From: Anaeromicropila herbilytica
GTDB lineage: Bacteria; Bacillota; Clostridia; Lachnospirales; Lachnospiraceae
Assembly (NCBI RefSeq): GCF_016591975.1
Contig: NZ_AP024169.1
Span: forward strand, 3,573,001 to 3,637,000
Reading direction: 5' to 3'
DNA: 64,000 nucleotides
This document shows positions 8,883-17,928 of this stretch, one piece after another; positions within the stretch are counted from its first letter, which is position 1; each line of letters begins with the position of its first letter. The translations under genes were made by a program, and so were the position numbers. The notes under the pieces are model-generated. The model was not told the origin of the DNA, did not search any database, and saw only the letters and a program-made list of their open reading frames with translations.

Positions 8883-9884
8883 TTAATCAGTTACTTTATT
8901 AAACATTTCTTTCGCACTACCTACCAACTCATCAGGAATAGTAATTCCTAGTTTCTTTGCAACTTCGGTGTTTCCATAGAATGCTGCTTCTTCAATAACT
9001 TCATATTTCATATCACTAGCCTTCTTTTCACCCTTTAGCACCTGAGCTGCCATTTTACCAGTCTTTATTCCTAACTGATAATAATCAAGCCCTTCTGCTG
9101 CAAGACAGCCTTTCTTTACTTGTTCAATCTCACTACCAAAGACAGGTATATTCTTATCCGATGCTTTATCCAAGATCACTGGTAGAGAGCTTACTACAGT
9201 ATTGTCCGTTAGGTTTGTTAAACAATCCACTTCATTTAATAATTTATCAGTTGCTAATGGAATATCTGCTGTAACTGAGATTCCACTTTCTACAATTTCA
9301 AAACCATATTTTGATGCCAGTTCCTTATATTCTTTAATTGCTGAAATTGAATTTACTTCACTTGTGCTGTAAAGAATACCAATCTTCTTAGCATCTGGTA
9401 AGATCGTACGAATCATTTGTAATTGCTTATCAACAGGTAATTTATCACTTGTTCCTGTTACATTACCGCTTGGTGTTTTATCTTTCTTAGCTAGTTCTGC
9501 AAGAACTGGATTGGTTACCGCTGTAAAAATAACTGGAATATTCGAATCTTTTGCTGTTCCATATGCACTTTGCGCCATTGGAGTTGCAATCGCACAGATT
9601 AAATCCACTTTATTTGCTACAAAATTAGTAGCAATCTGTGTTGCAGTACCACCATCCGCTTGAGCATTTTCATATTCAAATTTAACATTTTTACCTTCTT
9701 TATAACCTTCCTGGGCTAATCCCTCGATAAATCCTTTTCTGCAATTATCTAATGATCCATGTTCTGCAAATTGCCCAATTCCGATTGTTACCTTTCCATC
9801 TTTACCACCACTACTTTTACCACAACCCGTTAACATGCTAATCGCTAATACAATAATCATTCCTACTGAGATACACTTTTTCAT
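8883..9884 (-). CDS. ABC transporter substrate-binding lipoprotein (TrpX-like)
   Basis: A 333-residue lipoprotein. The signal peptide ends in a lipobox (MLTGCGKSS), followed by a two-lobed ABC_sub_bind fold (TIGIGQFAEHGSLDNCRKGFIEGL; TAVTNPVLAELA; KKIGILYSTSEVNS). GGAGGAATAG precedes the ATG. It is the first gene of the trpXYZ-like operon, about 230 bases after the T-box terminator, so control by charged/uncharged tRNA is expected. Ligand predicted as tryptophan from the leader. Confidence 0.85.
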   Translation of the reverse strand: MKKCISVGMIIVLAISMLTGCGKSSGGKDGKVTIGIGQFAEHGSLDNCRKGFIEGLAQEGYKEGKNVKFEYENAQADGGTATQIATNFVANKVDLICAIATPMAQSAYGTAKDSNIPVIFTAVTNPVLAELAKKDKTPSGNVTGTSDKLPVDKQLQMIRTILPDAKKIGILYSTSEVNSISAIKEYKELASKYGFEIVESGISVTADIPLATDKLLNEVDCLTNLTDNTVVSSLPVILDKASDKNIPVFGSEIEQVKKGCLAAEGLDYYQLGIKTGKMAAQVLKGEKKASDMKYEVIEEAAFYGNTEVAKKLGITIPDELVGSAKEMFNKVTD

Positions 9885-10115
9885 AATTCTATTCCTCCAT
9901 TCATTTTTTTCATTTCTTTCAAATTTAATTACTCTCGTTCTTACAAGTAATGAATTAAATAGAGCTTAGTTGTGACTGAAATGTCACATATAGTTTTTTG
10001 GTTAGCAAAATAAATGGTACCATATAACTTCATTATTCCCTTTCAAGGAACAAAGATTCTATATAGTAAAACCGCATATAGAAATCATTTTTTTTAACAG
10101 ATTTTCTTTTTGCAT

Positions 10116-10153
10116 AAAAAAAGTCCCAAGCATTATTATACAATGCTTGAGAC
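10116..10153 (-). terminator. T-box regulated terminator
   Basis: A 12-bp stem: minus-strand GTCTCAAGCATT (10142-10153) pairs with AATGCTTGGGAC (10123-10134), with one internal mismatch, followed by seven T. It overlaps the antiterminator partner, as T-boxes require. Confidence 0.88.
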
Positions 10154-10385
10154 GAATATTATTCGCGGTACCACTCAATTTGACACTAAGTCCACTCTTT
10201 TCATATACAAATATATATGCCATCCTAATAACGGTTATGGAATCCGTCAACGCCTACTTAAAGTTCGGGTTGCCCTCAAAAGCCCATTCAGCTAACAACG
10301 CCATATCGCATCCCACCAATCGCGACTCTCTGTAATTTTGTACGAAAGCTTACTTCTCTTCTTCAACGGTTTAACTTATTAAAGT
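10116..10385 (-). ncRNA. T-box leader, predicted tRNA-Trp responsive
   Basis: On the minus strand the leader has a Stem I region with AGAGAG and GGTGGGATGCGA-like distal elements. It then has the T-box sequence ATTGAGTGGTACCGCG (10164-10179) and a strong terminator hairpin. The likely specifier follows GAA in GCTGAATGGGC, reading TGG (10284-10286), the tryptophan codon. By known T-box logic, uncharged tRNA-Trp would favour the antiterminator and expression of the transporter downstream. The T-box identity is certain; the specifier was read by eye without full folding. Confidence 0.9.
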
Positions 10386-10391
10386 AATTTA

Positions 10392-10420
10392 ATTATAGTA
10401 TATTATTTTCTTTTTGTCAA
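10392..10420 (-). promoter_or_regulatory. Sigma-A type promoter of the T-box/transporter operon
   Basis: TTGACA (10415-10420), a 17-base spacer and TATAAT (10392-10397) on the minus strand match consensus perfectly. Transcription would start just before the T-box leader. Confidence 0.88.
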
Positions 10421-10496
10421 TTACATTTTTTGATTGTTGTATCTTATATTTTTAGATTGATCGTATCATAGAAATAAATGGTTAGGGTGTAAAACT

Positions 10497-11330
10497 TCAC
10501 ATTTGATCATCCATCCAATCTTCCCATACCCCTTCTTTCTTTAGTAATGAGGATATATTGATCACTAATTTATCTATTTCTAATAGTAATGAATCATCAT
10601 GAGACGCTGCAAATTTTAGAATGTTGGCTACATTTTCACTCATATCCATTGGAATCTTCTTATCATCTTCTTGTAATATCTTAAGCATTCGCTTTTCACC
10701 AGGATGTGGCATCTCATTTACTGCAAATAGAATATCAAAATAGCTTGCAAATAACGCTGCAACCCTATGATTGACACTTACCATATCACCTCTTTTTAAT
10801 GCCTTTTCAATCTGGTAGTAATAGGCTGGCATCTTCAATTTAAGAAGTGAATAGTTTTTATTGATAATATTTTGTTTTAATTCCTTTGGATAATCAATAC
10901 GGTATTTCTCTTTTAAGTTATGTAGTTTACCAGTTTTATCAAATAATATGATAGAATGCAATAAATTTGCCCAGAAGCAAGTAGAATATCCAATGTCAGC
11001 CTCACATCTAACTAGAGTTCTCTCTAACATTGTATCAAGTAAACGATAATCTCGATAGATTAATTCAATTGCAATTTTATCATCTCTTAACATACCATCA
11101 TCTTCTGTTTCCCAGAAAGTATTGTTTAGTTCCATATAGCTACAATATTTGTCCGTAATTTGCTTTCTTATCTCTAACGATATCTCCTTATTCAGATAGA
11201 TACATACATCATAATCGGAGTCTTTATCATTATAATGTGTAGCACGTGAACCGGCTAGTAAGATACCTTCAACTTCATCAAGCATAGAGAATTCCTTCAT
11301 CATCTCAGTAAAATTTTTACCATATTCCAT
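10497..11330 (-). CDS. Nucleotidyltransferase-domain protein (DUF4037-like)
   Basis: The N-terminal nucleotidyltransferase fold carries the exact GSx10DxD signature (GSRATHYNDKDSDYDV). A third acidic residue lies in IELIY. The C-terminal ~150 residues are helical and may be a HEPN-like or substrate-recognition part. An upstream GTG (11339) is possible, but ATG at 11330 is preceded at five bases by GAGGTGG. Such proteins transfer nucleotides to small molecules, RNA or protein; aminoglycoside-type activity cannot be claimed. It stands alone, with no toxin-like partner. Confidence 0.75.
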   Translation of the reverse strand: MEYGKNFTEMMKEFSMLDEVEGILLAGSRATHYNDKDSDYDVCIYLNKEISLEIRKQITDKYCSYMELNNTFWETEDDGMLRDDKIAIELIYRDYRLLDTMLERTLVRCEADIGYSTCFWANLLHSIILFDKTGKLHNLKEKYRIDYPKELKQNIINKNYSLLKLKMPAYYYQIEKALKRGDMVSVNHRVAALFASYFDILFAVNEMPHPGEKRMLKILQEDDKKIPMDMSENVANILKFAASHDDSLLLEIDKLVINISSLLKKEGVWEDWMDDQM

Positions 11331-11419
11331 TAAGACCACCTCATTTATAATAGTAATTTATACACTGCAATCTCAGAATAGTAATATTCTTCCTTATTGT
11401 CAAGTATTAGTTAACATGA

Positions 11420-11455
11420 AAGGCTCTATACCTTATTTTATCAGTATAGAGCCTT
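11420..11455. terminator. Stem-loop downstream of the pyruvyl transferase gene
   Basis: AAGGCTCTATAC (11420-11431) is perfectly complementary to GTATAGAGCCTT (11444-11455). Neither side has a clear T-run, so termination efficiency is uncertain. Confidence 0.5.
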
Positions 11456-11464
11456 GAGAATGCT

Positions 11465-12853
11465 TTACTTAATAATATGCTTTACTTTATTAACACATGA
11501 TATCGTAAATTTAATTGATTTTCTATTTAATGTTCCTTCTATTTTATTGAGCTTGATATTTTTTGAGTATAACTCTCTTTTTAATGAGTTTATCGCTAAC
11601 TTTTGTTCAATGTGAATCTCTTCGGATAATTCGAAATATTTTTGAAAACGGTTAGACATTTCAAATTGACTAATCATAGTAATAGGAACAATTGGAGGTG
11701 CATATTTCACTGCCTTCACACTTTCATCGAATGGAACGATATCAGGAGTTAATGTATTTTTATAGATATGATCGATTCCATTTCTATTTAAAAATTCAAG
11801 AAAAGTCATAAAATTCTGAGCTTGAACTTTACATGGACTCTGGAAATCTGCTTTCTCTATTACATTCCAAATATTTGTTTGGTCAGTTATGTCATTTGAA
11901 AAAATGTATGTTAATTTATGAAATTCGGCTAATTCTCTCATTCTTGCATCTTTTGGAATAATAATACTAGGTGTGCCTGCGATTGTTGCTGCTATATTTC
12001 CATGAAACCTAGCACCAAAACTTAGATCCACTGTCTTTAGAAAATTAATCCATGTTGGTGCGTTATAAAAATATAATACTCGTCCTTCTTGATAAAGTTT
12101 ATCCGTTATTGTATATGGATAATTTGGCGTCGGCTTACCTGCGTTAGATATCCCTAAGTAAGTTAACTTCATCTCTTTTAACCATTGTGGTATAAAATAA
12201 TGATCTGGAAATTCTTCCGTACTTCTCTTAATAAATGTTAATACATTTTTGGGAGATAATTTGGAGTTATTAATACTAACTTTGGAATCCCTAGTAATGC
12301 TTGTCTCTCTTATTTTTAATTCACTACCAAAGGTATACATAGATGGACACCCAATTACCATATGATCTCTGCCTTCTTTGAAACCTAATCTAGATAGATA
12401 ATCAGCTGTGATCTGACCACGAACGCCTATGATTCCTGAATGATGTAAAACAACTGTTACAAATTTTTTTACATCATCATCAAAAGGGAATCCTTCTTCT
12501 AACTTAGGTTCAATTGAAGCTCTTAACCCAACCCCTATCACAAATACAGGGATTGTTAATTGTTCAATTAATTTTGTATAATTTCTTAATTCTGTAACAA
12601 AATCTTCTCGGAAAGCATCTGCTAATGGAATTATATAAGCATCGTAATTCTCATTTATTTCATTTGCTTTACTTGGATCAACTATATAATGATCAGCCTC
12701 AATAACCGTATCCTCAGTAGTTAAATTTCGATAAAGACTGTAAGCATAGATTAAATTTCCAACATTTCCACCTATTGAATTATTAAGCATAATGTGTACT
12801 GGATCCAGATTTTCAAACGGTGACATACCAGATCTCATTAATATACGTCTCAT
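11465..12853 (-). CDS. Polysaccharide pyruvyl transferase family protein
   Basis: Recognised by the family pattern: an N-terminal Gly-rich loop after NNSIGGNVGNLIYAYSLYRNL, a central VIGVGLRAS and IGVRGQITADYL block, and the C-terminal motif FGARFHGNIAATIAGTPSIII. Related enzymes (CsaB, WcaK) move pyruvate from phosphoenolpyruvate to a cell-wall or exopolysaccharide sugar. The ATG at 12853 has AGGAGAG at good spacing; the longer frame from 12901 has no clear site. There is no polysaccharide gene cluster around it, so the acceptor is unknown. Confidence 0.78.
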   Translation of the reverse strand: MRRILMRSGMSPFENLDPVHIMLNNSIGGNVGNLIYAYSLYRNLTTEDTVIEADHYIVDPSKANEINENYDAYIIPLADAFREDFVTELRNYTKLIEQLTIPVFVIGVGLRASIEPKLEEGFPFDDDVKKFVTVVLHHSGIIGVRGQITADYLSRLGFKEGRDHMVIGCPSMYTFGSELKIRETSITRDSKVSINNSKLSPKNVLTFIKRSTEEFPDHYFIPQWLKEMKLTYLGISNAGKPTPNYPYTITDKLYQEGRVLYFYNAPTWINFLKTVDLSFGARFHGNIAATIAGTPSIIIPKDARMRELAEFHKLTYIFSNDITDQTNIWNVIEKADFQSPCKVQAQNFMTFLEFLNRNGIDHIYKNTLTPDIVPFDESVKAVKYAPPIVPITMISQFEMSNRFQKYFELSEEIHIEQKLAINSLKRELYSKNIKLNKIEGTLNRKSIKFTISCVNKVKHIIK

Positions 12854-13029
12854 ATAACTCTCCTCTATCTCATTTCTCTCATTCCTATATATTTTTACCA
12901 TAAAATAGAGATATTAGACGAAAATGTATTTATTATTTATTTTAACAATATAGTTTATGTTTATTGGATAATACATCTTTTTATTACTTATTCTATTGAT
13001 ACTTTTGTATTATATAGATATTATTATAT

Positions 13030-13145
13030 TGTGAAATAAGAGCATTTCGCACTCTGATTTATCTGTCGCTGATGGCGACACTGGGATTTAGTGTGATATA
13101 AAGCGTTTCACACATTGAATTTAGGCTTGCGAGCAAGTCGCAAGC
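13030..13145. repeat. Dispersed two-hairpin repeat, two tandem copies
   Basis: Two consecutive copies (13030-13080 and 13092-13145) share one plan: TGTGAwATA, a few bases, TTTCrCAC, a GATTTA/GAATTTA box, then a small hairpin. The first hairpin is GTCGC-TGATG-GCGAC (13065-13079); the second is GCTTGCGAGCAAGTCGCAAGC. A third copy is at 41431-41484. They lie just before the MFS transporter gene. Function unknown. Confidence 0.6.
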
Positions 13146-13190
13146 ATGTAGGTTAGTATGCAAATATTTGTACATAAAGGAGACTATACA

Positions 13191-14354
13191 ATGTATTCAA
13201 TTTTACTAGTCATTATCTATCTATCTTTTATTAGTTTAGGACTACCCGATGGTTTATTAGGTTCTGCCTGGCCAAGTATGTATAAAGGTTTACAAGTACC
13301 CATGTCTTATGCAGGTATACTTTCTATGATTATAGCTGGCGGCACAATACTATCCAGTCTTTTTAGTAATCGCCTAATCAAAAAATTAGGTACGGGTAAA
13401 GTAACTGCAATCAGTGTATGTATGACTGCCATAGCACTTTTTGGATTTTCAATGTCCAATTCCTTTGTCCTATTATGTTTTTGGGGAATCCCTTATGGGT
13501 TAGGAGCTGGTTCTGTTGACGCCGCTTTAAATAACTTTGTAGCCATACACTATAAAGCAAAACATATGAGTTGGCTTCACTGTTTCTGGGGAATTGGAGC
13601 TACTCTTGGTCCTTACATAATGGGTTTTTGTCTGACTAATGGGATGAGATGGACCTCAGGATATCAATTTGTATTTATCATTCAAATTGTTTTAACAGCA
13701 ATATTAATTTTCTCAATGCCACTATGGAGAAAAAGTAGCACCTTATCAACAGAAGAATTAGAATCATCTAATAGTCTTACCATGATAGAAATCCTCCGAA
13801 AACCTGGAGCGAAACAAGCATTAATAACCTTCTTTGCCTATTGCTCTTTAGAATCAACGACTGGTCTTTGGGGAAGTAGTTATATGGTTATCGAAAAAGG
13901 GCTAACACCTTATGTAGCAGCCAAATGGATTTCATTGTTCTATTTAGGCATAACAATAGGAAGATTCCTAAGTGGATTTATAACAGGTATACTTAACGGT
14001 AAAAACATGGTTCGACTTGGGCAAGTAATCATTATGATAGGCATCTTGACTTTATTTCTCCCTTTAGGAAATGGAATACTCTGCGTAAGCTTTATACTTA
14101 TTGGACTTGGTTGTGCTCCTATTTATCCAAGTCTTATTCATGCCACACCAGATAACTTTGGCAAAGATGTATCCCAGGCACTTATGGGAATGCAGATGGC
14201 TTCTGCTTATGTCGGAACCACTTTTATGCCACCACTATTTGGCGCACTTGCTGATAATATTAGCATAAAATTATTTCCGTTCTTCCTATTTGTATTTGTT
14301 ATATTGATGATATGTATGGTAGAGCGCATGAATCGGATTGTGAGTCGCAGTTAA
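13191..14354 (+). CDS. MFS transporter (fucose-permease-like, sugar or unknown solute)
   Basis: A major facilitator of about 387 residues with twelve predicted helices. Landmarks are the N-terminal helix ending in GLPDGLLGSAWPSM, motif-A-like NRLIKKLGTGK after helix 2, WGIPYGLGAGSVDAALNNFVA and WLHCFWGIGATLGP. This resembles the FucP/YfkF-type branch that exports or imports sugars. ATG at 13191 follows AAAGGAGA; the earlier ATG (13158) lacks one. A bidirectional terminator follows. The monocistronic setting gives no substrate clue. Confidence 0.8.
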   Translation: MYSILLVIIYLSFISLGLPDGLLGSAWPSMYKGLQVPMSYAGILSMIIAGGTILSSLFSNRLIKKLGTGKVTAISVCMTAIALFGFSMSNSFVLLCFWGIPYGLGAGSVDAALNNFVAIHYKAKHMSWLHCFWGIGATLGPYIMGFCLTNGMRWTSGYQFVFIIQIVLTAILIFSMPLWRKSSTLSTEELESSNSLTMIEILRKPGAKQALITFFAYCSLESTTGLWGSSYMVIEKGLTPYVAAKWISLFYLGITIGRFLSGFITGILNGKNMVRLGQVIIMIGILTLFLPLGNGILCVSFILIGLGCAPIYPSLIHATPDNFGKDVSQALMGMQMASAYVGTTFMPPLFGALADNISIKLFPFFLFVFVILMICMVERMNRIVSRS

Positions 14355-14405
14355 CTTCGCAACTAATAAGTTTATTGATTATTTTATACATTTAGAGATT
14401 TAAAG

Positions 14406-14463
14406 AAAAGGGATTTGGTTAGACGAAGACTTTTTTAGTTCCTCGCTTAACCAATCCCTTTTT
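14406..14463. terminator. Bidirectional terminator between convergent genes
   Basis: GGGATTTGGTTAGACG pairs with CTCGCTTAACCAATCCC around a short loop, with A-rich sequence on the left and TTTTT on the right. It can serve the MFS gene on the plus strand and the peptide transporter operon on the minus strand. Confidence 0.8.
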
Positions 14464-14908
14464 ACATTGATATGATCTCCACCCAATCTATGAAGCAACC
14501 CATTAATATAACTATGACTCCAACGCATATAAAAATATCACGATACGAAAATATCCAAAACTCTCCCCTCAAAACACTCATTGAACCTTCTTTTGATAAA
14601 AAACTATCATCCATCTGACTATCCATATTTTGATATAACCTTCTTATTTGATTATATCTGACTCCTGATTTTAAAAAATTATTTTTTAACCACATAAACG
14701 CACCAAGCAGTAAAATGATAGCTCCCGTTGCTAATAAAGTACCGCGAATCAGCATTAGGATTACAGGTAGACTACCCGAAGTGATTAAACTTCTGGTAGT
14801 TATTATACTTCCTATTATAGCAAACACACTAACAATGAAACTAATCCCTAGCCCGCCTAGTAGACATTTTAAAATATCATGAATAAACTGTCTTATTTTT
14901 GTTCTCAT
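14462..14908 (-). CDS. Small membrane protein of unknown function at the end of the opp operon
   Basis: 148 residues with three hydrophobic segments: residues ~18-38 (LGGLGISFIVSVFAIIGSII), ~48-68 and ~125-142. The region between the second and third is polar. Its ATG overlaps the stop of oppF as ATGA, so it is translated with the peptide transporter operon. No family was recognised. Confidence 0.7.
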   Translation of the reverse strand: MRTKIRQFIHDILKCLLGGLGISFIVSVFAIIGSIITTRSLITSGSLPVILMLIRGTLLATGAIILLLGAFMWLKNNFLKSGVRYNQIRRLYQNMDSQMDDSFLSKEGSMSVLRGEFWIFSYRDIFICVGVIVILMGCFIDWVEIISM

Positions 14909-15885
14909 ATATTTATTTCCTCTTCAATTAAGTGACAAGCAACTAGATGACCTTTCGACACTTCTTTTAACATTGGTGTTTCCGTTCTACATCGTTCCAT
15001 ACATTGTTTACATCTACCCTGAAATTTGCAACCAACTGGAGTGTCAATTGGACTAGGTACATCCCCCTCTAACATTATACGTTGTCTTTCTCGTTCAATC
15101 TTTGGATCAGCAATAGGTATTGCTGACATAAGAGCCTTTGTATAAGGATGTAATGGATTTTTATACAAGTCCTCTGACTCATCTAATTCTACAATAGCAC
15201 CCAAATACATGACTGCCACACGATCAGATATATGTTTCACCATCGCTAAATCATGTGCAATAAAAAGATATGTTAATCCTAATTCTTTCTGAAATTTAAT
15301 CAATAGATTCGCAACCTGAGCTTGAATTGACACATCAAGAGCTGAGATTGGTTCATCACATAGGATAAATTTAGGTTCCACTGCAAGTGCTCTTGCTATA
15401 CCAATCCTTTGCCTTTGACCTCCAGAGAATTCATGAATGAATCGATTTCCATGCTCTTTATCAAGTCCAACTAATTCAAGTAGGTGGTTCACTCGATTTC
15501 TTCGATCATCTGCATCTTTCGCAAGGCCATGAATATCAATTCCTTCTGCAATGATATCTGCTACCGTCATACGAGGATTAAGAGATGCATAAGGATCTTG
15601 AAAAATAATCTGAACTTCTTTATTATAGGCCTTTCTATCTTTTCCTTTGAGCCTTCTTATATCCTTCCCTTTATATAAGATTTCTCCTTCAGTCCGATCA
15701 TACATCCCAATTACTGTTCTTCCACATGTCGTCTTGCCACAACCCGATTCCCCCACAAGCCCTAGAGTCTCGCCTTTATTAATAGTAAATGATACATCAT
15801 CTACTGCCTTTAATACGCTTTTATGTTCTAATGAAAAGAATTTTTTTAAATTTTTCACTTCAAATATTATACTACTGTCCATCAT
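14905..15885 (-). CDS. oppF: Oligopeptide ABC transporter ATP-binding protein OppF
   Basis: An ATPase with Walker A (GESGCGKTTCGRT), signature FSGGQRQRIGIA, Walker B (FILCDEPISALD) and switch His (LFIAHD). The C-terminal oligopeptide-transporter domain carries the Cys cluster (GCKFQGRCKQCMERC), which can hold an iron-sulfur cluster in relatives. A longer frame (to 15996) exists only as overlap within oppD. The ATG at 15885 follows GGAGG by five bases and is chosen. It forms the heterodimeric motor with OppD. The gene overlaps both neighbours. Confidence 0.9.
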   Translation of the reverse strand: MMDSSIIFEVKNLKKFFSLEHKSVLKAVDDVSFTINKGETLGLVGESGCGKTTCGRTVIGMYDRTEGEILYKGKDIRRLKGKDRKAYNKEVQIIFQDPYASLNPRMTVADIIAEGIDIHGLAKDADDRRNRVNHLLELVGLDKEHGNRFIHEFSGGQRQRIGIARALAVEPKFILCDEPISALDVSIQAQVANLLIKFQKELGLTYLFIAHDLAMVKHISDRVAVMYLGAIVELDESEDLYKNPLHPYTKALMSAIPIADPKIERERQRIMLEGDVPSPIDTPVGCKFQGRCKQCMERCRTETPMLKEVSKGHLVACHLIEEEINI

Positions 15886-16897
15886 TACCACCTCCATATG
15901 CAAACTCAACTTTTGGATTCTGGTTATCCGGGTGATACAGATGACAGCTAGTTTGATGTCCATTATCAAAATACGTATATTCTGGAGTTTCTTCAAGACA
16001 TAGATTCATACAATGTTCGCAACGCTTAGCAAAAGGACAACCCTTTGGTGGAACTATAAGATCCGGTGGATTACCTTTAATCGTATCTAATAGCTGCTTA
16101 CTTTTCCATTCCATTTTAGGGACTGCATTTAGTAATGCCCAAGTATACGGGTGCTTTGGATGGTAGAAGATATCCTCACATTTTCCAGCTTCAACAATGG
16201 TACCTGCATACATTACGGCGATCTTATCTGCTGAACCTGCTACAACACCAAAGTCATGTGTGATTAGTATTACTGCTGTATTTAACTTATTCTTTAATTC
16301 CAGAATCAGTTCCATTATTTGTGCTTGAATAGTTACATCAAGCGCAGTGGTCGGTTCATCTGCAATTAGAATCTTAGGGTTACCCGCAATTGCCATTGCT
16401 ATCATAGCTCTTTGTCTCATACCACCAGAGAATTGAAATGGATATTGGTTCCTTCTTCTTTCTGCATTCGGGATTCCAACCAACTCTAATAAACGTATTA
16501 CTTCTTGTTTCACTAATTTTTTATCAATATCTTGATGTAATATTATATTTTCTTCAATCTGTTTTCCAACTTTCATTGTCGGATTCAATGCTACCAATGC
16601 ATCCTGAAAGATAATGGAACATTCTCCTCCACGGTAATCTCTTAATTTCTTTTTATCCATTGTCAAGATATCTGTTCCATTATATACAATTCTACTTCCC
16701 TCTTTGATTTCCCCTTGTGGCTTTTGAACAAGCTGCATAATTGCTCTCGCAGTTACACTTTTTCCACAACCTGACTCCCCGATAATTGCTAGCGTCTCAC
16801 CACACTCAACATCAAAAGATATTCCACGAACTGACTGCACTTCACCCGCATATGTATAATAGGATACTTTTAGATTCTCAACTTCCAATATTGCCAT
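15872..16897 (-). CDS. oppD: Oligopeptide ABC transporter ATP-binding protein OppD
   Basis: 341 residues with Walker A (GESGCGKSVTARA), signature FSGGMRQRAMIA, Walker B (ILIADEPTTALD), switch His (ILITHD) and a C-terminal Cys cluster (GCPFAKRCEHCMNLC). The order A-B-C-D-F is canonical for oligopeptide/dipeptide importers. AGGAGGCGAG precedes the ATG. The final ~14 bases overlap the start of oppF. It provides one half of the import motor. Confidence 0.9.
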   Translation of the reverse strand: MAILEVENLKVSYYTYAGEVQSVRGISFDVECGETLAIIGESGCGKSVTARAIMQLVQKPQGEIKEGSRIVYNGTDILTMDKKKLRDYRGGECSIIFQDALVALNPTMKVGKQIEENIILHQDIDKKLVKQEVIRLLELVGIPNAERRRNQYPFQFSGGMRQRAMIAMAIAGNPKILIADEPTTALDVTIQAQIMELILELKNKLNTAVILITHDFGVVAGSADKIAVMYAGTIVEAGKCEDIFYHPKHPYTWALLNAVPKMEWKSKQLLDTIKGNPPDLIVPPKGCPFAKRCEHCMNLCLEETPEYTYFDNGHQTSCHLYHPDNQNPKVEFAYGGGNDGQ

Positions 16898-16909
16898 TAT
16901 GCTCGCCTC

Positions 16910-17911
16910 CTAGTTTCTAAGTTGTGGATCAAGTGCATCTCTAAGCCCATCACCAATTAAATTGCATGTTAAGATGATGATAGCTAGTAATACCGCAGGT
17001 GCAACCATCTGATGTGGATAAAATGCCATTACTTGTTGACCTAAAGATAACAAGGATCCTAGACTATAGGCTGGAGGTTGTAATCCTAATCCTAAAAAGG
17101 AAAGACCTGCTTCACTTCCAACAAATCCAGGAATTGAACCTGCAACATCAAGGATAATTAGACTCGCTGCATTTGGTAATAGATGCTTCATAACGATTCT
17201 TCTTTTTGTAGCTCCAAGTACCTCGGATGCTAATACATACTCACTCTGTCGTAACTGCAAGACCTTTCCACGAATCATTCTTGCAGATCCAGTCCATGAG
17301 GTAAATACCATTGCAAAGATAAAGGTTGGTATTGAGTTGCCTAACACTACTAAGATTAATAGAATTAGAATTAAACTTGGAATACTATTTAATATCTCAA
17401 TAACTCGCATCATTATTTCATCTACAAAGCCACCTACGTATGCAGCTATTGCTCCATAGGCAGAACCTAGAAAGATTGATACGACTGTACAGATTACTGC
17501 TATTAATAAAGATATTCCAACTGCATTGCATAGCCTACAGAATAAATCCCTCCCCATATTATCTGTACCAAACCAATGTTTTGCACTTGGTAACTGATTT
17601 TGTTCTGACATATTCATTGATACATAATCGATGTTTCTTATATGTGGTCCTACCAGTGATATTATCACTAATAGCACAAATATAACCAATGCAGTTACTG
17701 CTATTTTATTCTTAAAAAATACTCTCCTTACTTCTTTCCAATAGTTAATGTTGGGACGAGCTGATTCTTCAAACATTATTTCTGATTGAACAACCTTTGC
17801 AAATCGTAGATCATCTATTGTATTACTATAAAAGCCATTCTTATTATTTCGTTCTTTTTTTTCTTCATCTTCTTTTTCTTCTCGTTCCATCGTTCCGATA
17901 GCAACATCCAT
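16910..17911 (-). CDS. oppC: Oligopeptide ABC transporter permease OppC
   Basis: 333 residues. An unusually long charged cytoplasmic N-terminus (~75 residues, KEDEEKKERNNKNG) precedes the first membrane helix (IAVTALVIFVLLVIISLVGP). The inner-membrane permease domain has six helices and the EAA-type loop (EVLGATKRRIVMKHLLPNAASLIILD) that docks on the ATPases. GGAGGGACTACAA precedes ATG. It pairs with OppB to form the channel. Confidence 0.9.
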   Translation of the reverse strand: MDVAIGTMEREEKEDEEKKERNNKNGFYSNTIDDLRFAKVVQSEIMFEESARPNINYWKEVRRVFFKNKIAVTALVIFVLLVIISLVGPHIRNIDYVSMNMSEQNQLPSAKHWFGTDNMGRDLFCRLCNAVGISLLIAVICTVVSIFLGSAYGAIAAYVGGFVDEIMMRVIEILNSIPSLILILLILVVLGNSIPTFIFAMVFTSWTGSARMIRGKVLQLRQSEYVLASEVLGATKRRIVMKHLLPNAASLIILDVAGSIPGFVGSEAGLSFLGLGLQPPAYSLGSLLSLGQQVMAFYPHQMVAPAVLLAIIILTCNLIGDGLRDALDPQLRN

Positions 17912-17928
17912 TTGTAGTCCCTCCTTTA

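Noticed and set aside
9971..9988. TGTGAC-tgaaat-GTCACA as a CRP site
   Set aside because: The half-sites TGTGA and TCACA are separated by 8 rather than 6 bases and no Crp-type target context is evident; kept only as an unexplained dyad.
10059..10335. Short open frames on both strands around the T-box
   Set aside because: They lie within the structured T-box leader and have no ribosome-binding sites; the RNA explains the sequence.
14905..15996. 363-residue version of OppF
   Set aside because: The extra N-terminus is out-of-frame oppD coding sequence; the GGAGG-preceded ATG at 15885 gives the family start.
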